DNA of 33,799 nucleotides from an uncultured Pseudomonadota bacterium (GTDB taxonomy: Bacteria > Desulfobacterota > Syntrophorhabdia > Syntrophorhabdales > Syntrophorhabdaceae), in the NCBI GenBank assembly GCA_937862865.1, contig CALMFJ010000049.1:1-33799 (forward strand), read 5' to 3'. Position numbers and translations under genes: made by a program. Position 1 is the first letter of the stretch, and the number at the start of each line of letters is the position of its first letter. Below the pieces are notes generated by a model, which did no database searches, had not been told where the DNA came from, and saw nothing but the letters and a program-made list of their open reading frames with translations. This document shows positions 33,080 to 33,799 of this stretch, piece by piece.

Positions 33080-33691
33080 ATGAAAAAGGTTTTATTGTTT
33101 GCACTTGTCTTGCTGATTGGCATAGCTTTTGTCAGCACCGGTTTCGCGCAGGAAAAGGCAAAACCGGCACCGGCGGCAGAGAAGAAAGCGCCCGAGAAAG
33201 CACCGGCGCCCGAGAAGAAAGCGCCCGAGAAAGCCAAACCCGCCGCCGAAAAAGCTGAGCCGGCAAAGGAAGAAAAACCGGCAGCAGATACAGCAAAACC
33301 TGCAGAAAAACCGAAACCAAAACCAATCCCTGGTTTTGTCGGCAAAGTGACGGTCACAGAGTCTGTATATAAGACGGTCAGCGTAGAGCGCGGCAAAGAA
33401 GTCGTGACATTCGACGTCAGCGATGCCAAGTTTAAGGGCTACAAGAGCGCCGATAATATCGGCGTTGGCGACAAGATTGCCATGAAGTATGACAAGAAGG
33501 GCAAACTGACGGTCACCAAGATCGCAGCCGCCAAGAAGGCAAAAGCGGTAAAAGGGAAAGTAGCAAAACCGAAGAAAGAGAAGAAAGAAGAAGCTGCCGG
33601 CGAGCAGAAGCCTGCAGACGAGAAGAAGCCGGCCAAGAAAGCCAAGAAGGCCGCACCGAAGAAAGAGGAGAAGAAAGAAGAAGCAAAATAA
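33080..33691 (+). CDS. Exported Lys/Ala/Pro/Glu-rich protein
   Basis: 203 residues. The signal peptide is MKKVLLFALVLLIGIAFVSTGFAQ, cleaved after GFA. Residues about 25-85 are a repetitive EKKAPEKA/PAPEKKAPEKAKP linker. Residues about 85-150 (PGFVGKVTVTESVYKTVSVERG onward, VGDKIAMKYDKKGKLTVTKI) form a small beta-rich domain that looks OB-like. The C-terminus is a histone-H1-like lysine tail (AKKAKAVKGKVAKPKKEKKEE, KKPAKKAKKAAPKKEEKKEE). No family is recognised. The charged repeats suggest binding to envelope polyanions such as LPS or wall polymers, which is inference only. A strong AGGAGGAAGG ribosome site and a strong terminator indicate good expression. Confidence 0.85.
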   Translation: MKKVLLFALVLLIGIAFVSTGFAQEKAKPAPAAEKKAPEKAPAPEKKAPEKAKPAAEKAEPAKEEKPAADTAKPAEKPKPKPIPGFVGKVTVTESVYKTVSVERGKEVVTFDVSDAKFKGYKSADNIGVGDKIAMKYDKKGKLTVTKIAAAKKAKAVKGKVAKPKKEKKEEAAGEQKPADEKKPAKKAKKAAPKKEEKKEEAK

Positions 33692-33707
33692 CCTCTTTAC
33701 GACATAA

Positions 33708-33742
33708 CGAACCCCGCTTCCGCAAGGAGGCGGGGTTTTTTG
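33708..33742 (+). terminator. Rho-independent terminator
   Basis: ACCCCGC...GCGGGGT stem with a CTTCC/GGAGG extension (loop GCAA), followed by a run of six T. It closes the secreted-protein gene. Confidence 0.92.
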
Positions 33743-33744
33743 TC

Positions 33745-33775
33745 GGCGTAAGGCGTAAGGCGTAAGGCGTAAGGC
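33745..33775. repeat. Heptamer array, locus F (one arm visible)
   Basis: Unit ggcgtaa repeated four times plus ggc, directly after the terminator. The expected inverted partner arm would lie beyond the window end. A REP-like half-site (GTCATCCCGG, 33790-33799) follows. Confidence 0.75.
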
Positions 33776-33799
33776 TTCTACCACTGCCCGTCATCCCGG

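Overview
This window looks like a chromosomal segment of a GC-moderate, Gram-negative-type bacterium. The order ffh-rpsP-khpA-rimM-trmD-(SPOUT-type RNA methyltransferase)-rplS-rnhB-yraN is typical of Desulfobacterota (former Deltaproteobacteria) and relatives, so I infer an anaerobic or syntrophic member of that group. There is no rRNA or tRNA to prove it. No phage, IS transposase, CRISPR array or tRNA was seen.

Layout. 1-4180: the 3' tail of an unknown gene, a bidirectional terminator, then a minus-strand transcription unit reading away from a clear promoter at 4149-4177. It holds two tiny paralogous secreted proline-rich peptides followed by an exported TPR-CHAT putative protease. 4181-9000: a small protein with a structured leader, a VOC/epimerase-like enzyme, an AmpG-type muropeptide permease, a cold-shock protein with a long leader, a DUF1460-type murein amidase and a minimal NagA-like deacetylase. 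Three of these suggest cell-wall recycling. 9150-16012: a plus-strand information-processing operon running from ffh to yraN and continuing into larB-larC (nickel-pincer cofactor). 16060-16182: a REPIN-like palindrome between convergent operons. 16219-22627: a minus-strand unit, from upstream to downstream: short TPR protein, M24 peptidase, EF-P, thymidylate kinase, HolB, RicT/PSP1, MetG and a DciA-like protein. 22768-25340: minus-strand queD-folE2-lipoprotein-DUF2007-yqeC. 25564-26214: rplC alone, with its own promoter and terminator. 26343-29101: HDOD protein translationally coupled to a hybrid histidine kinase. 29241-32830: uvrB-uvrC, with UvrC lacking its C-terminal HhH domain. 33080-33691: exported Lys/Pro/Ala/Glu-rich protein with a strong terminator.

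Three features stand out. First, the two-peptide plus periplasmic CHAT unit could be an uncharacterised protease-substrate or processing module. Second, at least six intergenic sites carry arrays of 7-bp repeats. Five of them are inverted pairs of arms around 50-100 bp, with a heptamer largely specific to each site. One array supplies the stop codon of yqeC and another lies next to the truncated end of uvrC. Third, several genes (queD, uvrB, the amidase gene, probably ffh) have promoter -10 boxes so close to their start codons that the mRNAs should be nearly leaderless.
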